Below, piece after piece: positions 40,101 to 49,519 of a stretch of DNA of 64,000 bases (its first letter is position 1; the number at the start of each line of letters is the position of its first letter). Under the pieces are notes generated by a model. That model searched no databases. It saw nothing but the letters and a program-made list of their open reading frames with translations, and was not told the origin of the DNA. Location of the stretch: positions 730,936 to 794,935 of the forward strand of contig NZ_CM001514.1 of NCBI RefSeq assembly GCF_000263715.2. Direction: 5' to 3'. The position numbers and the translations under genes were made by a program. This DNA comes from Pseudomonas synxantha BG33R (GTDB lineage Bacteria; Pseudomonadota; Gammaproteobacteria; Pseudomonadales; Pseudomonadaceae).

Positions 40101-42044
40101 ATGTCTCCCCGATTCGGTTCCAGGCAGCGTGGGGCAATTGGCTTGATGGCGGCAGGCACCTTGGCCTTGGCCCTGGTGTTTACGTTGCTGGCGGTCGACA
40201 GCGGGCGTCTGTATCTGGAAAAGCGCAAGCTGCAGTCCGTCGCCGATACTTCGGCGCTGGAAGCGGCCGGGCTGGGCGGCCAGTGCGGCACCAACACCAC
40301 GGCCAACGCCTATGCCACGCAAAACGCTGCGCGTAATGGTTTTGTCGTGGGCAATGGCCGCACCCTGGCCGTGACGTGCGGCACCCTGGCCACCAACGCC
40401 CTGAACACCCGGGTGTTTAGCGCCGATGCCACCAAGAGCGACGCGATCCGCGTGGTGGCTTCGCGCACGGTGATGAGCAGCATCGCCAATGGCCTGTGGA
40501 ATCTCTTTAGTGGCGCGCCGATCACCGCGCAAATCAACCTGAGCGCCACCGCTGTCGCGGCGACGCCGCCTCCTGTAGCGCAGTTGTCGATCCGCAGCAG
40601 CCTGGCCAGCGTCGACTCAAGCAAATCCCCGCTGGTCAACCTGGTCATCGGCAACCTGCTCGGCGGCAACCTTTCGCTCACGGCGGCGGGTTGGAACGGC
40701 TTGCTGCAGACCGACGTCAACCTGCTCAGTTACCTGGACCAGTTGGCGATCAGCTTGAACGTGAAGGCTGGCGACTACGATGCATTGCTCAATACAGCCG
40801 TCTCCGCTACCCAGTTGATCGACGCTGCGGTCAAGGTCTTGCAGCAAAACGGAGCGGCGGTCACGGCAGTCATCAATGATGTGATTTCGATTGAGGCGAT
40901 TGCACCAAACACCAAGCTGTTGACCGTGGGGGACCTGATCGACATTGCCACCGGCACGCCGACGGCGGCGCTCAATACCAATGTGCAACTGTTTCAGTTG
41001 CTCGAAGCGGTGGCGCAGTTGTCCAGCAGCAAGAATGCCGTGAGTGCGGCGGCGCAAATCGCTATTCCGCTGGTGGGCAATGTGTCGATCCAGACCAAGG
41101 TCATCGAACCGCCGCAGTTGTCGGCCATCGGCAATCCCGCCTTGGCGAAGAAGGGCTTGTTGAATACCCCGCCGACCGATCAGATTTTTGTACGTACTGC
41201 GCAAGTGCGCACATTGGTGACGGTGCAAGCACCGATCATCAAGGTCGTGTCTGGCGTGGCTTCGGTCTTGAACGGGCTGGGCACGCCGGTGTCCCAGGTG
41301 GTCAAGGGCTTGTTGAACCTCAACTTGCCGGCGGTAGTGGGCGGTGTGCTGTGTCTGGTGGCGTGCAATGTGGCCGATGTGGATGTCACGCAGACGCTAT
41401 CGATTTACATAGAGGCCGGCAGCGCGCAAAGCAACGTCATTGATTTTAACTGTGCTTCGCCGGCCTCCAAGTCGTTGACGGTGAAGACCACTACGTCCCT
41501 TGCCACCCTGGCGGTTGGGACGGTCGATCCGGTGGCTGCGTTTTCTTCATCCGCTGCGGTTAACGTGCAACCGGTCAGGCTGATCGATTTTGGCCAGCGC
41601 TACTGTGTCGTTCTGACGTTGCTGTGCAGCCCTACCCGTACACCTAATGTGGGGGGCGGCTTACTGTTGAAGGCCAACTCTACGATTGGTGCGCAGACCA
41701 GTAATATCCTGTTTGCACCGGTGGCTGAGATGAATGCGCCACCGACCTACAAGAACGCACCCGGCACCGCCAATATCGTGGGGAGTCTGACAGCGACCTT
41801 GAGTGGTTTGCAGGTGACTTATGTGCCGCCCAGCGGCAGTGTGTCCAGTGGTGCGCTGGCGGGAGTGGCCGGCCTGTTGGCGACAATCACCACGGCGGTG
41901 GTGGGGCTGATCCAGAACGTGCTGTCGCCGATCCTTGATCCCATCGTCAACACCTTGCTCAGTGCCTTGGGCATCAACCTGGGCAACGCCGAAGTTGGCG
42001 CCAACCTCACCTGCCATATGGGCCGGGCTTATCTGGTGATGTGA
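40101..42044 (+). CDS. tadG: TadG-like Flp pilus assembly protein
   Basis: A 647-residue protein. The N-terminal TadG/TadE-like signature is RQRGAIGLMAAGTLALALVF, a membrane helix preceded by a possible prepilin-type processing site, then a DSGRLYLEKRKLQSVADTSALEAA block typical of TadG. The remainder is a long Ala/Val/Thr-rich periplasmic region without recognised motifs. In Tad systems, TadG is thought to act at the inner membrane in pilus biogenesis or anchoring. It is convergent with pprA, overlapping by 16 bases at the stops, and is separate from the main tad operon. CAGGAG precedes the ATG. Confidence 0.85.
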   Translation: MSPRFGSRQRGAIGLMAAGTLALALVFTLLAVDSGRLYLEKRKLQSVADTSALEAAGLGGQCGTNTTANAYATQNAARNGFVVGNGRTLAVTCGTLATNALNTRVFSADATKSDAIRVVASRTVMSSIANGLWNLFSGAPITAQINLSATAVAATPPPVAQLSIRSSLASVDSSKSPLVNLVIGNLLGGNLSLTAAGWNGLLQTDVNLLSYLDQLAISLNVKAGDYDALLNTAVSATQLIDAAVKVLQQNGAAVTAVINDVISIEAIAPNTKLLTVGDLIDIATGTPTAALNTNVQLFQLLEAVAQLSSSKNAVSAAAQIAIPLVGNVSIQTKVIEPPQLSAIGNPALAKKGLLNTPPTDQIFVRTAQVRTLVTVQAPIIKVVSGVASVLNGLGTPVSQVVKGLLNLNLPAVVGGVLCLVACNVADVDVTQTLSIYIEAGSAQSNVIDFNCASPASKSLTVKTTTSLATLAVGTVDPVAAFSSSAAVNVQPVRLIDFGQRYCVVLTLLCSPTRTPNVGGGLLLKANSTIGAQTSNILFAPVAEMNAPPTYKNAPGTANIVGSLTATLSGLQVTYVPPSGSVSSGALAGVAGLLATITTAVVGLIQNVLSPILDPIVNTLLSALGINLGNAEVGANLTCHMGRAYLVM

Positions 42045-44782
42045 TCCTGCACGATGGGCAACTCAACGCAAAATTTCGCCCCGGCCTCGCCATTGCTGAC
42101 GCTCAGGCGTCCGCCCATGTTTTCCACGATCCCATAGCTTACTGACAGCCCCAGTCCGGTGCCTACGCCGATTGGCTTGGTGGTAAAGAACGGCTCGAAA
42201 ATCCGTTCCAGCAAGCGCGGGTCGATGCCGCCGGCGTTGTCTTCGACCCAGATGCGTACATGGTGGCGGTCATGCTCGCTGTGCAGGGCAATCCAGGGGC
42301 GCAGGGCGGGATTCTTTTCGTGCTGGCTGAGCAGCGCGTCGCGGGCGTTGACCATCAGGTTGATCAGCACCTGTTCCAACTGATCGACGTAGCCTTTGAC
42401 CTGCACCGCAAAGTCCGCAGGTGTGATGCGCACTTCCACACCTTTGCCACGCAAGCCTTCGCTGAGCAACGCCAGGGTGCCTTCCAGCGCTTGCGCCGGG
42501 TCGAACGGTTGCTGCTCGATTTCCGAGCGACGGCCGAACACGCGCATGTGGTCGACCACCCGGGCTGCGCGTTGCACCTGGGCGTCGATGCGCTGGAGTT
42601 TTTCGGTGAGGTAGTCGATTTGCACATCGCCATTGCCCAGGCGCTTGAGCACGTTGACGACGGCCATATGCATTACGTTCAGCGGCTGGTTGATCTCATG
42701 GGCCAGGCCGGTGGCCATTTCGCCGAGGGTGGCCATTTTGGCGCTTTGGGTCAGTTGTTGTTGTGAGCGGCGCACTTCAGTGTTGTCGCGGCCCACGGCT
42801 TGCACTTCCACCAGGGTGCCTTGCTGATCAAATACGCCACGGTCGGACCACACCCACCAGGCATGTTCGCGTCCAGGCAGTTGCAGGCTGATCTCGGCGG
42901 TGCTGACCGGGAATTCGGGGGTCAATCGCGCGATGCGTTGCACAAAGGACGCGCGTTGTTCATCCGACAGCCATTGGCCCAGGTCGATGCCCGGCAATTG
43001 GGCGGGCTGGCATTCCAGGTAGTTGGCCAGCGGCGTATTGCCGAAGGTCAGGATCAGGTCGGGGCGGTAGCGGCAGATCATTGCCGGTGAGTCTTCCACC
43101 AGGATGCGGTAGCGCTCCTCACTCTGGCGCACTTGCTCAGCCGCCAGGGTCGCTTCGGTCACGTCCAGCCACAGGCCCACGGCTTCCACCGGCAGGCCGA
43201 GGTCGTCGCGCAACAGCTTGGCTTCGTCGAGCAGCCAGTGGTAATGGCCTTGTTTATCGCGCAACCGGTAGCGGCTGCGCACGGTGCCTTCGCGCAGCAG
43301 TTGGCGGGTGCGTTCAAAGTAGAGTTCGCGGTCGTCGGGGTGGATCAGCGTTGCCAGGGTGTCGTGGTTGCACTCGGCCAAGGTCCAGCCCAGCAGCGGT
43401 AACAGGCTGGCGCTGAAAAACGCCGGGTGCAGCGCGCCGTTGACGTAGCGCTGTACATAGATCACCGCCGGTGAGCTGGCAATCAGGTTGTCCAGGCGCG
43501 CATGGGCGGAGGCGGCTTGCAGTTGCTGGTTCTTGATGTCGCTGATGTCGAGCATGAAGCCGATCCAGCGCCGCTCACTGCCCACGCCCAGCACTTGCCC
43601 CTGTATGCGATACCAGAGCGGTGCCTGCTCGGCCTGTGTGCGTTGCAGGCGTACGCTGGTCAGCAACGGCTTGCCCAGGGCTTGCAGATCTTTCAGGCGG
43701 CTATTGAGGGCTTGGCGGTCGGCGGGGTGGATCAATCCGAGCCAGGTGTCGAGGGCCTGGCGGGTGGGGCCGTCCTCCTGGCTCAGGTTGCGCAGCAATT
43801 GTGGCGCCAGTTGGATCTCTTGGGTGGCGGGCAACAGTTCCCACCAGCCGGTGCCGAGCAGGCCTTGCAAGGCTTCCACCCGTTCCAGTTGTTGGTGGTG
43901 GCGCTGTTCACGCAGGCGGCTCAACAGTGGCGCGGCGAGGGCGGCGCACAGGGTGAGCCAGTCACGTTCGCGGGTGTGATCCACCTGGCCGTCGTAGCAG
44001 CCACACAACAACCAGGCCGCCACGCCGTGGCTGTCGCGGTAGGGCACCAGCAAACCGCCGACGTTGCCGAAGATGCTGTGCAGGCGCGGGTTTTCGCTGC
44101 GGCCCAGGGCAATGTCCAGGTTCAGAGGCATGTTGCCGTTCAGGCTGTCGAGGCTGGTGCCAAGATGCTGCCCGGTTTGCCACAGGGCCGGGGCATCATG
44201 GGCGGCGTATTGGCTGTAGATGCGCCAACCCTGATCGTCTTCGTCGAGCAGCGCCATCGCCACGCAAGGTATGCGCCAGCGCTGGGTCACGCTGCGCAGG
44301 TGCTCGTTGAACACCTGTGACAGGCGGTTGAAGCTGCACACGCGCAGTTGTTCGCTCATCAGGCCAGCGAGTTGATGGTTCTGTTCGCGCTGTTGCATCC
44401 GTGCCCGGTCGGCCAGCAGGTCGGTGATATCCAGCAGGCGCAGGGCCCAGCCGTCGCCCTCCGGCTCGAGCCAGCCGCGGGTGTGCAGAACCAGGCCGGC
44501 GGCGCCCTGAAAGTCCAGGTCCAGACCCTGTCGTTGCCATTGCGGCGGTGCACCTTCGACGCTCAGCGTGCTGCTCGCGCACAGCAATGTGCGCAGCGGC
44601 GGGTTGGGCGTGTTGGCCAGGTGTTGGTCGAGCAGAGGCCGCAGGCTACCGGCAATGCTTAGCACCTGGCCCAGGTTGTCCAGTTGCAACTGCAGGCCCG
44701 GCGCAGGCGTTGCCGGGGCATCCAGGGCCAAGGCGCTGCTGCGCCCGCGCAGGCGTGCGAACAATTTATCCCCCGTCGTCAA
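42029..44782 (-). CDS. pprA: Sensor histidine kinase PprA
   Basis: A 917-residue kinase without obvious membrane helices. A GAF-like region at about residues 140-290 is followed by three PAS segments (about 305-420, 430-550, 560-680), a HisKA domain with LAHEINQPLNVMHM, and a HATPase with NLMVNARDALL, EDNAGGIDP and GTGLGLSVSYG. In P. aeruginosa, PprA is the partner of PprB in controlling Tad pili and other surface factors. Its start appears to be TTG, overlapping the TadE-like gene's stop, so the two are translationally coupled. The family assignment rests on architecture and the tad context. Confidence 0.88.
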   Translation of the reverse strand: MTTGDKLFARLRGRSSALALDAPATPAPGLQLQLDNLGQVLSIAGSLRPLLDQHLANTPNPPLRTLLCASSTLSVEGAPPQWQRQGLDLDFQGAAGLVLHTRGWLEPEGDGWALRLLDITDLLADRARMQQREQNHQLAGLMSEQLRVCSFNRLSQVFNEHLRSVTQRWRIPCVAMALLDEDDQGWRIYSQYAAHDAPALWQTGQHLGTSLDSLNGNMPLNLDIALGRSENPRLHSIFGNVGGLLVPYRDSHGVAAWLLCGCYDGQVDHTRERDWLTLCAALAAPLLSRLREQRHHQQLERVEALQGLLGTGWWELLPATQEIQLAPQLLRNLSQEDGPTRQALDTWLGLIHPADRQALNSRLKDLQALGKPLLTSVRLQRTQAEQAPLWYRIQGQVLGVGSERRWIGFMLDISDIKNQQLQAASAHARLDNLIASSPAVIYVQRYVNGALHPAFFSASLLPLLGWTLAECNHDTLATLIHPDDRELYFERTRQLLREGTVRSRYRLRDKQGHYHWLLDEAKLLRDDLGLPVEAVGLWLDVTEATLAAEQVRQSEERYRILVEDSPAMICRYRPDLILTFGNTPLANYLECQPAQLPGIDLGQWLSDEQRASFVQRIARLTPEFPVSTAEISLQLPGREHAWWVWSDRGVFDQQGTLVEVQAVGRDNTEVRRSQQQLTQSAKMATLGEMATGLAHEINQPLNVMHMAVVNVLKRLGNGDVQIDYLTEKLQRIDAQVQRAARVVDHMRVFGRRSEIEQQPFDPAQALEGTLALLSEGLRGKGVEVRITPADFAVQVKGYVDQLEQVLINLMVNARDALLSQHEKNPALRPWIALHSEHDRHHVRIWVEDNAGGIDPRLLERIFEPFFTTKPIGVGTGLGLSVSYGIVENMGGRLSVSNGEAGAKFCVELPIVQDHITR

Positions 44783-45216
44783 AACTGAAGGCTCGAGGTA
44801 GCGGTCAGGTTGGTGGGCAGGTTCGGAACGGTGCCAACGCCAGGCAGTACCAGGGCCGGCAGCACCGCTTTGATGTTGGCTGATGGATAAGTGATTTTCA
44901 CCGTCAGCAAGTTATTGGTGTAGGTGGCGGTGATGTAACCGGGCAGAAACTTCAAGGAGCCGGGGATCCAGTTCAACTGCGCCTGGGCTGCATCTTTGGC
45001 GCGCTGCACAACCAAAGCCGAATAGCCTGCGGTGCCTGGGTCCAGTGACACACTGCGGCGCACGCCTTCTGCCGCCGCCTGGTGGAACGACTGCATCAGC
45101 AACAGCGGCAAGCTGTAGCTGAGCATGCCGTAGAACACCGCAAAGAAGATTACGAAGACCAAGGCAAACTCGATCGCCGCCGCACCTTTTTGCTTTCTCG
45201 GGAGGCCTGATTTCAT
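44779..45216 (-). CDS. tadE: TadE-like pseudopilin
   Basis: A 145-residue protein. KQKGAAAIEFALVFVIFFAV is the TadE signature: cleavage after Gly, Glu at +5 of the mature protein and a hydrophobic helix. The rest is a small globular periplasmic part. It is likely processed by FppA, whose gene lies divergently 71 bases away. The ATG at 45216 has AGG-type sequence upstream; the longer frame upstream crosses fppA and is not used. Its stop overlaps the pprA start. No TadF-like second pseudopilin was found in the window. Confidence 0.88.
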   Translation of the reverse strand: MKSGLPRKQKGAAAIEFALVFVIFFAVFYGMLSYSLPLLLMQSFHQAAAEGVRRSVSLDPGTAGYSALVVQRAKDAAQAQLNWIPGSLKFLPGYITATYTNNLLTVKITYPSANIKAVLPALVLPGVGTVPNLPTNLTATSSLQF

Positions 45217-45287
45217 GACTGCGTCTACCCTGAGGCGAGTACCTGATATCAGCATAGAATCATTCGGCAAAAAGGGATGTTTTTTAC

Positions 45288-45737
45288 GTGATCCAGAATG
45301 TAGTGATATTGCTGTGGTTGGGGCTGTGCGCTTTACAGGATATGCGTCAGCGGCAAATTGCCAATACGCTGACCCTGGGCGTCGGATTACTGGCGTTGAT
45401 CTACCTGCTGTGGACCGGCTCGACGTGGCTCGGTGCTCCCCGCAGCGATGGCGGCCTGGCCCTGGTGCTGGCGCTCGCCCTGACCCTGCCGGGTTATGCG
45501 TTGGGCCGCTTCGGCGCCGGGGATGTGAAGTTGTTGGCAGCCCTGGGCCTGGCCTCCAATACCACGTATCTGCTGGGGTCGCTGATTGGCGCGGGCATCG
45601 CCATGGCGGCTTGGGCACTTATGCATCAAGGCCTTAGCTCAAGCCATGTAGAGCGGGACGCGCAGGTGTCAACAAAACAACCTTTTGCACCCTTTGTTCT
45701 GACAGGTTATGCGGCCTGCTGGCTTTGGATCCACTAG
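45288..45737 (+). CDS. fppA: Flp prepilin peptidase
   Basis: A 149-residue A24-family membrane peptidase with no N-terminal methylase domain. The two catalytic aspartates are in CALQDMRQRQI (near residue 18) and GAGDVKLLAALG (near residue 78). About four to five hydrophobic segments are present. It cleaves the Flp prepilin and the TadE-like pseudopilins. The start is GTG with AAGGGA upstream. Encoded next to pprB on the same strand, divergent from tadE-pprA. Confidence 0.92.
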   Translation: MIQNVVILLWLGLCALQDMRQRQIANTLTLGVGLLALIYLLWTGSTWLGAPRSDGGLALVLALALTLPGYALGRFGAGDVKLLAALGLASNTTYLLGSLIGAGIAMAAWALMHQGLSSSHVERDAQVSTKQPFAPFVLTGYAACWLWIH

Positions 45738-45860
45738 TCGTTCGAGTTGATTAGTCGTATGTACATAGTCAGAAAGTACGTCTACGTTTAATGAGTGGTT
45801 GTGGGATTTTTCGTCAGAAAGGATAGGTCACCTTTTGGCTTGCCAGGCATGGAGTAGCGC

Positions 45861-46646
45861 GTGAACAAGCTTACATCAGCAGTAAAAGTGCTCGTAGTCG
45901 ACGATCAACCGTTAATCGTAGAGGAGCTCTGTGAGTTTCTTGAAAGCAGTGGGTACCGTTGTGTCCCGTGCGAGTCCAGCAAACAAGCGATAGAGCGTTT
46001 CAGCGAAGACCCTCTGATCGGCCTGGTGCTGTGCGATCTGCATATGCCGGACATGGACGGCATCGAACTGGTTCAGGCGTTGCAACGCGTCGCCGGCAAG
46101 CATCGTGCATTTGAAGCGATCATGCTCACCGGGCGCGCCGACAAGCAGGATGTGATCAAGGCCCTGCGTGCAGGGATCGCTGATTACTACCAGAAACCGA
46201 TCAACCTGGATGAACTGCTCGAAGGCCTCAAGCGCCAGGAAGCGGCATTGGAGGAGCGGCAAAAGGACCTGCAACTGGGGACGCTTAACCAGAAGTTGCA
46301 GTACCTGTCCGACTCCATCAACGACTTGTATATGGACCTGGACAGGGTGCGGCGCAACCCGGCGCCCAAGGCCAGCGACGGCGAGGCGATGGCTGACGAA
46401 GCCGGGCCAGTGGAAATCCCGGCGATCTTCAATCAGTTGTCTCCGCGCCAGTTGGACGTGGCGCGCCTGGTCGGCAAGGGGCAGACCAACTACCAGATTG
46501 CCTGTGAACTGGGGATCACCGAGAACACGGTCAAGCTGTATGTATCCCAGGTGCTGCGCCTGACCCATATGCACAATCGCACACAGTTGGCGCTGGCGTT
46601 GTCACCGAGCAACTCGGCGATGGGCCAGCGGGTGACGGCGCACTGA
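45861..46646 (+). CDS. pprB: Response regulator PprB (receiver + LuxR-type HTH)
   Basis: A 261-residue regulator. The receiver begins KVLVVDDQPLI and has phospho-acceptor Asp59 in LCDLHMPDMDG; K in YQKPINLDEL is the conserved lysine. A coiled linker (about 130-175) leads to a NarL/LuxR helix-turn-helix (LSPRQLDVARLVGKGQTN, GITENTVKLYVSQVLR). In P. aeruginosa, PprB activates tad/flp and other adhesins on loss of PprA-type signalling. Start GTG with GGAG upstream. The 123-base AT-rich gap before it is a plausible promoter. Confidence 0.92.
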   Translation: MNKLTSAVKVLVVDDQPLIVEELCEFLESSGYRCVPCESSKQAIERFSEDPLIGLVLCDLHMPDMDGIELVQALQRVAGKHRAFEAIMLTGRADKQDVIKALRAGIADYYQKPINLDELLEGLKRQEAALEERQKDLQLGTLNQKLQYLSDSINDLYMDLDRVRRNPAPKASDGEAMADEAGPVEIPAIFNQLSPRQLDVARLVGKGQTNYQIACELGITENTVKLYVSQVLRLTHMHNRTQLALALSPSNSAMGQRVTAH

Positions 46647-46687
46647 AAGCCCAGTCAACGGCAGAGCAAAAGCCGGTAGATATTCAA

Positions 46688-46715
46688 TGTGGGAGGGGGC
46701 TTGCCCCCTCCCACA
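46688..46715. repeat. Compact perfect REP hairpin
   Basis: A perfect 13-bp inverted repeat (TGTGGGAGGGGGC with GCCCCCTCCCACA) and a 2-base loop, lying between the convergent stops of pprB and the DUF3613 gene. It looks like a fused or collapsed REP pair and can serve as a stem for termination on both strands, though without U-tracts. Confidence 0.85.
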
Positions 46716-46721
46716 GTCACC

Positions 46722-46994
46722 CTATTTACTCCCGCTCTGCGCAGACCCGCCCACCTTCTGATCAAAGAACTCCGGGATCGGATGCTTGTTGCTGTCCAGC
46801 CAGCGCTTCAGCGCCTGCTCGCGTTCCGCCGGCGTGGTCTTTTGCGGGTTGGCCGAGGCTGCGCGCCCGCTGAGTTGCAGGGCCATCCAGTTTTCTGTTT
46901 CCGCCTGCTGCGGCGAAGACGGTCCAGCCTCGATGGCCGATGCTGCGTAGGGCAGGGCCAGCAATGCGAGGCTGGCGAGGTAATGGAGTTTCAT
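46722..46994 (-). CDS. Small exported tad-locus protein (DUF3613-like)
   Basis: A 90-residue protein. A clear signal peptide MKLHYLASLALLALPYAASA ends near residue 20. The mature part is short and polar, with the block ENWMALQLSGRAAS and AEREQALKRWLDSNKHPIPE. I recall a DUF3613 protein at this position in the P. aeruginosa locus (PA4298). It is the last gene of the rcpC-to-tadD operon, 10 bases after tadD. Role in pilus assembly is unknown. Confidence 0.8.
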   Translation of the reverse strand: MKLHYLASLALLALPYAASAIEAGPSSPQQAETENWMALQLSGRAASANPQKTTPAEREQALKRWLDSNKHPIPEFFDQKVGGSAQSGSK

Positions 46995-47004
46995 CGTCGG
47001 CTCC

Positions 47005-47730
47005 CTATTTCACAGACGCCGGCAGCGTGTCGCTGACGGCCGCTACCTGGTCTTTGGATGGACGTACCGTTGCCGCAGCCGCACCCTTGATGCGTTGTGC
47101 GCGTGCCTGGGCCTGCGTCACTTGCTCGGGGCTCAGCCCGAGTTGGCCGACCACTTTTGCGGCCTGCTCCCAGTTGTCCTGGTAAATCAACAAGGTCACC
47201 AGGTTCACCGCCGCCAATTGATCGCTCTGCTTGAGTTCGATGGCGGTCATGAATTCAAAGCGTGCGTCTTCCAGGCGCAGTTGATCGAGGTACACCACGC
47301 CCAAGTCATTGCGGATTTTTTCGTCGGTGGGTGCCAGGCGTGCCGCACGTTGCAGATGGGCCATGGCCTGGCCGTTGTCGCCCTTGGCCGACGCCAGTTG
47401 CCCCAGGCCGTGCTCGCCATCGGCGGCCAGGCAGGTGCCGAGCAAACTGCGGTACAACGGCTCGGCCTCGGTGCGGCCCAGCAGGCGATAAGCGCGGGCC
47501 TGGCGCTGGCGCACCTGAGGCAGGGTAGCGGGCAGGTTTTGCAGGTTGGCCAGGCTGGCGTGCAGCTTGCCTTCGTTGGCCATGTCGTCGGCCAGGTTCA
47601 AGGACAGCTCCTGGTCCGAGCTGGGTTTGGGGCAACTGCCGGACGCCAGCAAGCCGGCCCACGGAGCCTGGCCATTACTGGCGCAGCCACCCAGCATCAG
47701 CACGCTTATGGCGACAATCAGTGGCTTCAT
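47005..47730 (-). CDS. tadD: Tad pilus TPR lipoprotein TadD
   Basis: A 241-residue lipoprotein with lipobox LGGC at about residue 16 followed by Ala-Ser. TPR-like helical repeats are visible at about residues 100-185 (GQAMAHLQRAARLAPTDEKI, LGVVYLDQLRLEDARFEFMTAIEL). TadD proteins help assemble or localise the secretin RcpA. The gene is in the operon between tadC (10 bases upstream) and the DUF3613 gene. Confidence 0.9.
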   Translation of the reverse strand: MKPLIVAISVLMLGGCASNGQAPWAGLLASGSCPKPSSDQELSLNLADDMANEGKLHASLANLQNLPATLPQVRQRQARAYRLLGRTEAEPLYRSLLGTCLAADGEHGLGQLASAKGDNGQAMAHLQRAARLAPTDEKIRNDLGVVYLDQLRLEDARFEFMTAIELKQSDQLAAVNLVTLLIYQDNWEQAAKVVGQLGLSPEQVTQAQARAQRIKGAAAATVRPSKDQVAAVSDTLPASVK

Positions 47731-47740
47731 AACAGACTCC

Positions 47741-48628
47741 TCAGAAGTTATTCAGGGCGCGGGAGATGGCGATCATGGCCGGGCCCCCGAGCACAATCAG
47801 CAAGGCTGGAAACAGGAACACCATCATCACCACCGACATCTTCGCCGACATTTTCGAGATGTATTCCTGCAGGCGGGTCAGGCGGCGGTCATCGAGCAAT
47901 TGCTTGAGCGCCAGCAGCGACTTCATCGCGCCGCCACCCTGCTGAATCAATTGCTGAAGAATGATGCAGGTGTCGGTGAACTCGTCCACCGCCAGCAGGC
48001 GTGCGGTCTTGCCCAGCTCCTCGGACAGCTCCAGGCCCGAGTCGACCCGCGCCAGGATCAGGCGCAATTCATGGGTCAAGTCAGGGAGCAGGCGCTGGGC
48101 TTCGGTACTCAACACTCGCAGTGATTGCTCAACCGCCATGCCGGATTCGAACAGGATGCGCAGCAGTGGAATGAACGTGGAGATTTCCCGAGCAATGCGT
48201 TCCTGGCGATATTTGGCGCTGAGGGCCAGGACGCGCTTGGGCAGCAGGTAACCAATCCCCAGGGCCACCGCCGGCGCGATCCACGGCGAGCCGGCATGGG
48301 GGAACAGCAGTTGCTGGCCCAGTAGGGTCAGGCCCAGCAGCACGATCGGCACTCCGACCTGGCAGGCGGCGAACATCGAGCGTTGGTTGGCCTTGCGCCA
48401 GCCGACACGGTTGAGCAGGGTCTGTGTTTCGTTGTCCAGGCTGACCGAGCGCTGGGCCACCTGGCTTGCGCCCAGTTGGCGCATCAGGCTGCCGAGTTTG
48501 TCTTCGCGGGTCAGGTGGCCTTGCAGGCGCTGGCTGACCATGCGCTGGCGCCGCCGTTGCTCCAGCAGGTTGCCGGCGATCAAGGCGACGGCGGCGAGCA
48601 ACAGCAGGATGCTGATCAGAATCGCCAT
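47741..48628 (-). CDS. tadC: Tad inner-membrane protein TadC
   Basis: A 295-residue type II secretion F-domain protein. N-terminal membrane helix, a central pair (about residues 95-130), the T2SSF block FIPLLRILFESGMAVEQSLRVL with helical ELSEELGKTARLLAVDEF, and a C-terminal helix (VVMMVFLFPALLIVLGGPAMI). TadB and TadC together form the inner-membrane platform for TadA. One base separates its start from the tadB stop. Confidence 0.92.
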   Translation of the reverse strand: MAILISILLLLAAVALIAGNLLEQRRRQRMVSQRLQGHLTREDKLGSLMRQLGASQVAQRSVSLDNETQTLLNRVGWRKANQRSMFAACQVGVPIVLLGLTLLGQQLLFPHAGSPWIAPAVALGIGYLLPKRVLALSAKYRQERIAREISTFIPLLRILFESGMAVEQSLRVLSTEAQRLLPDLTHELRLILARVDSGLELSEELGKTARLLAVDEFTDTCIILQQLIQQGGGAMKSLLALKQLLDDRRLTRLQEYISKMSAKMSVVMMVFLFPALLIVLGGPAMIAISRALNNF

Positions 48629-48629
48629 T

Positions 48630-49511
48630 TCAAATACTCCGCAACATGCGCCACATCACGAAGGTGCCCGTGATGTCGAGCGCCACCGCGGCCAGCAACA
48701 AATAGCGCCCGGTGCCGTCATTCCACATGCTCATCAGGTAGCCCGGGTTGACCATCAGGAAGTAGCCCACCATGACGATGGGCAAACCCGCCAACACATA
48801 AGCGGTCATGCGTGTTTCACCGGTCATGGCCTTGAGTTGGCGTGCGCCCTGTTCACGCTCGCGAATCATCTTGATCAGGTTCTCCAGCAATTCACTGGCG
48901 TTGCCGCCGTAGCGGTGGTTGACCTTCAAGCCCAGGGCAAACAGGCGAAACTCATCGCGTTCATAGAGCTCGGCAAAGTCGCTGACAGACTCCGGCAGGC
49001 TTACGCCCATTTGCACGTTGCGCTGGATGCGGCTCATGGCCTGCTTGAGTGGCGCCTCGGTGCTGTCGATAGCTCCCAGCACGGCATCGGCCAGGGTGCG
49101 GCCGGACTTGAGGCTGCGCACGCTGTGGTCCAGCAGTTGCGGCAATTGTTCGATCATGCGCTGCACGCGTCTTTGGTAGCGCCAAGCGATATACGCACGC
49201 AGCAGCAGCGGTGGCATTATCAGCATGGCGAGCAGGCCCAGCCCGTCGGCCAGCAGGTAGCCCAGCAACATGGCTACCGCCCAGCCGCTCAGCCATAGCC
49301 CCAGGCGATCGGTGGGTTTGCCCAGGCCGGCACGCTGGAACATGCGCTCCAGCGCAATCCAGCTGCCGTTCAGTTCCTGAGGCAACGGCTGGCCGTCGGC
49401 GAGACGCTCCAGCACGCGGTCGGTGCCGGCCTGGCGCAGCCCGCGCTGGAACAGCCACACCGACAGGCTGATCAGCAGGATGCAGATGAGCAGCAAGATA
49501 AGTCCTGTCAT
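48630..49511 (-). CDS. tadB: Tad inner-membrane protein TadB
   Basis: A 293-residue paralogue of TadC with a T2SSF domain. Helices at the N-terminus (LILLLICILLISLSVWLF), a central pair, and a C-terminal segment. The F-domain block LPQLLDHSVRSLKSGRTLAD is followed by PLKQAMSRIQRNVQMGVSL and RYGGNASELLENLIKMIRER. It forms the platform with TadC. The gene is 8 bases downstream of tadA. Confidence 0.92.
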   Translation of the reverse strand: MTGLILLLICILLISLSVWLFQRGLRQAGTDRVLERLADGQPLPQELNGSWIALERMFQRAGLGKPTDRLGLWLSGWAVAMLLGYLLADGLGLLAMLIMPPLLLRAYIAWRYQRRVQRMIEQLPQLLDHSVRSLKSGRTLADAVLGAIDSTEAPLKQAMSRIQRNVQMGVSLPESVSDFAELYERDEFRLFALGLKVNHRYGGNASELLENLIKMIREREQGARQLKAMTGETRMTAYVLAGLPIVMVGYFLMVNPGYLMSMWNDGTGRYLLLAAVALDITGTFVMWRMLRSI

Positions 49512-49519
49512 GGTGCCCT